From Schizochytrium sp. TIO01 (Eukaryota > Sar > Bigyra > Thraustochytrida > Thraustochytriidae), in assembly GCA_004764695.1 (NCBI GenBank), contig SMSO01000037.1, positions 604,247-668,246 on the forward strand: 64,000 nt of DNA, in the 5' to 3' direction. A model generated the notes under the pieces. It was not told the origin of the DNA, did not search any database, and worked only from the letters and a program-made list of their open reading frames with translations. Of this stretch, positions 61,155-64,000 are shown in pieces; the stretch's first letter is position 1, and each line of letters opens with the position of its first letter. Both the position numbers and the translations under genes were made by a program.

Positions 61155-64000
61155 ATGCTGCGTGGGGCGAGCTCAGTGAGGGTGCCTCGCGTGGACGCGG
61201 GTCCATTGGGGGCCTCGGCCCAACAAGGGTCTGTTGCTGCGTCGGATTCGCGAAATATGCAACAACAGCAACAGCAACAGCAGAAGCTTGCCATGGAGAA
61301 GGAGAAGAACCCTTTCACAGCACAGATACAAGAGCATCGAAAATTAGAAAAATCCGAAGAAGATATGTCTGAACAAGATCATAAACATGCAGTGGACAAC
61401 GGGGTCAAAACTATTCCAGAGGAAATCAACGTGGCGCCAAATTTAGGAGTTGTCGATGTTTGCAGAAATGATGAATGTGGAAACTTCGGAAATGGTGTCG
61501 GCATGCCAGAATCAGCGGGGTTGCAGAATACTGAGGATGACGACATTAACGCCAAGAGCTGCGAACCTGCGAGTGTACCTCGTGCTGGGTTGATACAATC
61601 TGGTATGGTTACGAATATGACGGTATCGGCTGCTGCATCAAGCTATGGTAAGGACTCGAGCGTGTGGCTGGCTTTTGCTGTGGAGAAGCGCTCGATTCAT
61701 GTTGCAGAAATCACCGCTCCGCAAAATACTTCAGGAGAAAAGGCCGGGGAACCAATGTTCAGTGAAAACGCTCTTCAAGAAGCTCCTATTGCGAAAATGT
61801 GGAGGGTAGCAAATCTGAAAGGTCTTCAAGCGTTGCGATTTGTTGGGTCTCATGAATCCACCTGTCTCGTTGCTGGGTATGCCAATGGACTTATCCGAGT
61901 CATTCCTGTTAGCGAAGAAACAACGATAACAAGTCGGGAGTATGTTCTCCATGGTGCTCCTGTGCAGGATATTGCTTATACATTTGATCTTGATAATCAG
62001 GATACACAAAGGTTTGGTCATGAGGAGTTTTTCGAAGCTGAGAATATGGCATCAGAAAGCAGCTATAGCGGTGAGGATGACTCTCATCGCGACGAAGATA
62101 GTTCTGAAAGTGAGGACAACAACATTGTTCAAGGACTTGTTTGGCTCTTATATGAGGACCGGACTATTGTATGCGTTACGCTAAACGAGCTCGTCACATG
62201 CCCAAGTTGGTCAGAACCGGAATCCATGCGCATTTGGAAACTTAAACAACAGCGCGATGTTCAAGCGTTTGCTCCATTTCGTTGGAACCCCTCATACTAT
62301 GCACCAGAAGCCCTCCTTTGGGACCAGTCAACAATAGAATCTTGCAATGCTTACGCAATTCTTACAGTAGGCGTGCGTCCTGCATGGGCAGTTCATGTGA
62401 CTGAGCAATATGACCCGCACCATATCCATGCAGCATCACACTCCAATGGAGCTTCGTCACTTGTTCGTAGTGTTGTTTCATCAGTTGCAACCTCACTAGG
62501 TAACCGCGTATTCTCTATGGCTAGGATGTGGGGTTATGGTGGTGGAAGCTCGGCCACACCAGAGAATGAAAATGAGTCATCGCCATCGAGGTCTCCGAGT
62601 ACGTCTAATGCTAATGAAGAAGCTCCTGATGGCCTTGCCGAAGAAGATGATCGGAGGAGCCAAGGATCTTTGGAGGATGAGCAGACATCGCGACCTCCCA
62701 AACTGAATATGAAAGAACGAGCGGTTGATGCTCGCTCGAGTCGAGGACTTTTAACCAATCTTTCTGCTAGGCATGCAATTTTTGATTCGGTAAACCGTGT
62801 TATTAGCGGCCATTTAAATGGATTTGACCCGTCTCAGCGCTATGGAATCACAGTGGACTCTTTAGGTCGCGTCACGTTGCTGGACACATGCGGACTGAGA
62901 CTCCTACGGGTCTGGAAAGGTTATCGGGATGCCCAGACGGGATGGTTAACAAGAAGTGAACAATGGAAAAGTTCTGCTACAGCTGCTGCAGATGATGATG
63001 ATGCCGATGATGGCAGCGATGGCAAAAACAAACATAGAGATGTGAATGCTGGTAGTATTGATCAAAACATGGAGAGAGAATCACTTGATCAAGATACGGA
63101 TATACCACATGGACAATATCTTGTGATTCTTGCACCGTGGCGTGAAACAGTACAGATTTGGCGGGTTCCGGGGTGTGTGCTTGTAGCAAGTCTTCGTTTG
63201 CCAGAGTGCAGGGTAGGTGGCGCGCAGCTCGTAACTCAAGTGAATGGGGTGACAGGTGAAGCTCGGTGCTTTCTCGTCCGCGATGGAGCAGAGGATGACC
63301 TTCTTGATGTGCAAGAAATCATAGCTTCACGGAAGAATCTGGAACGTCTTATGACACACTTGAGTAAGGGAAAGAATCAGCAAGCTGGGTTTATGACTCA
63401 TCAATTCAGACAGGCTCTCGTGAATGGTCGTTTGAAGCAAGCCGAAACCGTATTCCTGGAAACCTCCCAAGCAGATGTAGTGTGGCGATTATTACTGGCT
63501 ATGGATACGGATATGACTGGTGACTCTCTCCCACCAGCTGTAGTACATTTGCGACTTATCAAGCATGCCCAAAAGGTAATCAGCGACATGAATCAAGATG
63601 CAGCTTGCGAGCGCCTTGCAAAGCTACTTGTGGCAAGAGAGAAACTTGTTAGATTGTACAAATCATTATCTAGTAAACGGAAGATCAACAATGTCTTATC
63701 GAGAGTTGGCAGTACAATTGACGACGTAGACATTGATACTTCGGTTATTCCATATACAGCTGATTCTCTGTTACCGTTTTTCCAATCTGAGAATCTCGAG
63801 CAAGTAGTAGACGCAATCAGTGAGCATGATTTTCTTCTAAATTTTCAAGCGCTCGTGATGCGGGACATGGATGATCTCTGTTGGACCGATCCATCAAATG
63901 TACAACCAAGTGTATCGGAGGCATGGGTTCATCTGAATGATGGTCCCTCTTCAGCATTGTTCGCTGCGTGGTTATTCGAGCCTCTCCTCATTGATGTATT
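61155..64000 (+). CDS. RAB3GAP2: Rab3 GTPase-activating protein non-catalytic subunit (RAB3GAP2-like), 5' part
   Basis: The frame from ATG 61155 is open to the window end, giving about 948 residues of a larger protein. With RAB3GAP1 this subunit forms the complex that acts on Rab3 and exchanges Rab18 GTP, controlling secretion and ER/autophagy membranes. After a Gln-rich start (MQQQQQQQQ-like run from a CAA/CAG repeat) come WD-like beta strands such as VWLAFAVEKRSIHVAEI and CLVAGYANGLIRVIPV. Then follows a Ser-rich stretch, SLVRSVVSSVATSLGNRVFS, which fits the family's N-terminal domain. The most telling piece is YGITVDSLGRVTLLDTCGLR followed by LLRVWKGYRDAQTGW, nearly the signature of this subunit. 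GQYLVILAPWRETVQIWRVP comes after an acidic insertion (DDDDADDGSDGK). A second acidic insertion is near residues 300-315. Family call firm, C-terminus not visible. Confidence 0.88.
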   Translation, partial: MLRGASSVRVPRVDAGPLGASAQQGSVAASDSRNMQQQQQQQQKLAMEKEKNPFTAQIQEHRKLEKSEEDMSEQDHKHAVDNGVKTIPEEINVAPNLGVVDVCRNDECGNFGNGVGMPESAGLQNTEDDDINAKSCEPASVPRAGLIQSGMVTNMTVSAAASSYGKDSSVWLAFAVEKRSIHVAEITAPQNTSGEKAGEPMFSENALQEAPIAKMWRVANLKGLQALRFVGSHESTCLVAGYANGLIRVIPVSEETTITSREYVLHGAPVQDIAYTFDLDNQDTQRFGHEEFFEAENMASESSYSGEDDSHRDEDSSESEDNNIVQGLVWLLYEDRTIVCVTLNELVTCPSWSEPESMRIWKLKQQRDVQAFAPFRWNPSYYAPEALLWDQSTIESCNAYAILTVGVRPAWAVHVTEQYDPHHIHAASHSNGASSLVRSVVSSVATSLGNRVFSMARMWGYGGGSSATPENENESSPSRSPSTSNANEEAPDGLAEEDDRRSQGSLEDEQTSRPPKLNMKERAVDARSSRGLLTNLSARHAIFDSVNRVISGHLNGFDPSQRYGITVDSLGRVTLLDTCGLRLLRVWKGYRDAQTGWLTRSEQWKSSATAAADDDDADDGSDGKNKHRDVNAGSIDQNMERESLDQDTDIPHGQYLVILAPWRETVQIWRVPGCVLVASLRLPECRVGGAQLVTQVNGVTGEARCFLVRDGAEDDLLDVQEIIASRKNLERLMTHLSKGKNQQAGFMTHQFRQALVNGRLKQAETVFLETSQADVVWRLLLAMDTDMTGDSLPPAVVHLRLIKHAQKVISDMNQDAACERLAKLLVAREKLVRLYKSLSSKRKINNVLSRVGSTIDDVDIDTSVIPYTADSLLPFFQSENLEQVVDAISEHDFLLNFQALVMRDMDDLCWTDPSNVQPSVSEAWVHLNDGPSSALFAAWLFEPLLIDV
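61257..61292 (+). repeat. In-frame CAA/CAG repeat encoding polyglutamine
   Basis: Eight consecutive Gln codons near the start of the RAB3GAP2-like protein, in a mixed CAA/CAG array. Confidence 0.85.

Overview
This 64 kb window is nuclear DNA from an intron-poor unicellular eukaryote. The evidence is one recognisable eukaryotic gene after another (RNA polymerase subunit RPB8, a Rab3GAP regulatory subunit, a BRE1-type histone ubiquitin ligase, a three-repeat MYB factor, a VTC1-type protein, a mitochondrial carrier, a UBE2T-type E2). Most are single long ORFs. One GT-AG intron with a CTAAC branch site is convincing and one short intron is plausible. The gene mix (zinc-less plant/fungal-type Fpg, RMT2-type methyltransferase, few introns) fits a protist such as a thraustochytrid-like stramenopile or a red alga, but the lineage cannot be fixed from the sequence alone. 

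Layout: 1-6.5 kb holds a partial minus-strand gene, Fpg (+) and a large inositol polyphosphate 5-phosphatase (-). 6.5-11.5 kb has no convincing gene. 11.5-19.3 kb holds a CBS-TLDc protein (+), a UBE2T-like E2 (-), a radical-SAM-fold protein without its iron-sulfur cysteines (+) and VTC1 (-). 21.4-24.3 kb is a 3R-MYB gene (-). 24.3-39.1 kb is a 14.8 kb gene desert full of microsatellites. 39.1-64 kb is gene-dense: RMT2-like (-), RPB8 (+), SLC25 carrier (-), BRE1-like (+), a methyltransferase/vezatin-like fusion (-), a CDC48/AFG2-like AAA ATPase (+), a sulfotransferase (-), an ankyrin protein (-) and RAB3GAP2 (+, running off the end). Neighbouring genes mostly alternate strand, so there are many divergent promoters and close convergent ends. 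The BRE1-like and methyltransferase/vezatin genes overlap by 13 bp tail to tail. 

Functionally the genes do not form an operon-like pathway. Themes are DNA damage and chromatin (Fpg, UBE2T, BRE1, MYB, RPB8) and membrane traffic and phosphoinositides (5-phosphatase with a C-terminal CaaX box, RAB3GAP2, vezatin-like domain, VTC1). The points most worth a second look are: (1) the cysteine-less radical SAM relative; (2) the BRE1 RING that keeps only one of its two zinc sites; (3) the spliced fusion of an unknown N-terminal region, a methyltransferase and a vezatin-like membrane/myosin-binding region; (4) the CBS-TLDc fusion; (5) a repeated AAGTRRGTTATAG motif upstream of three genes.
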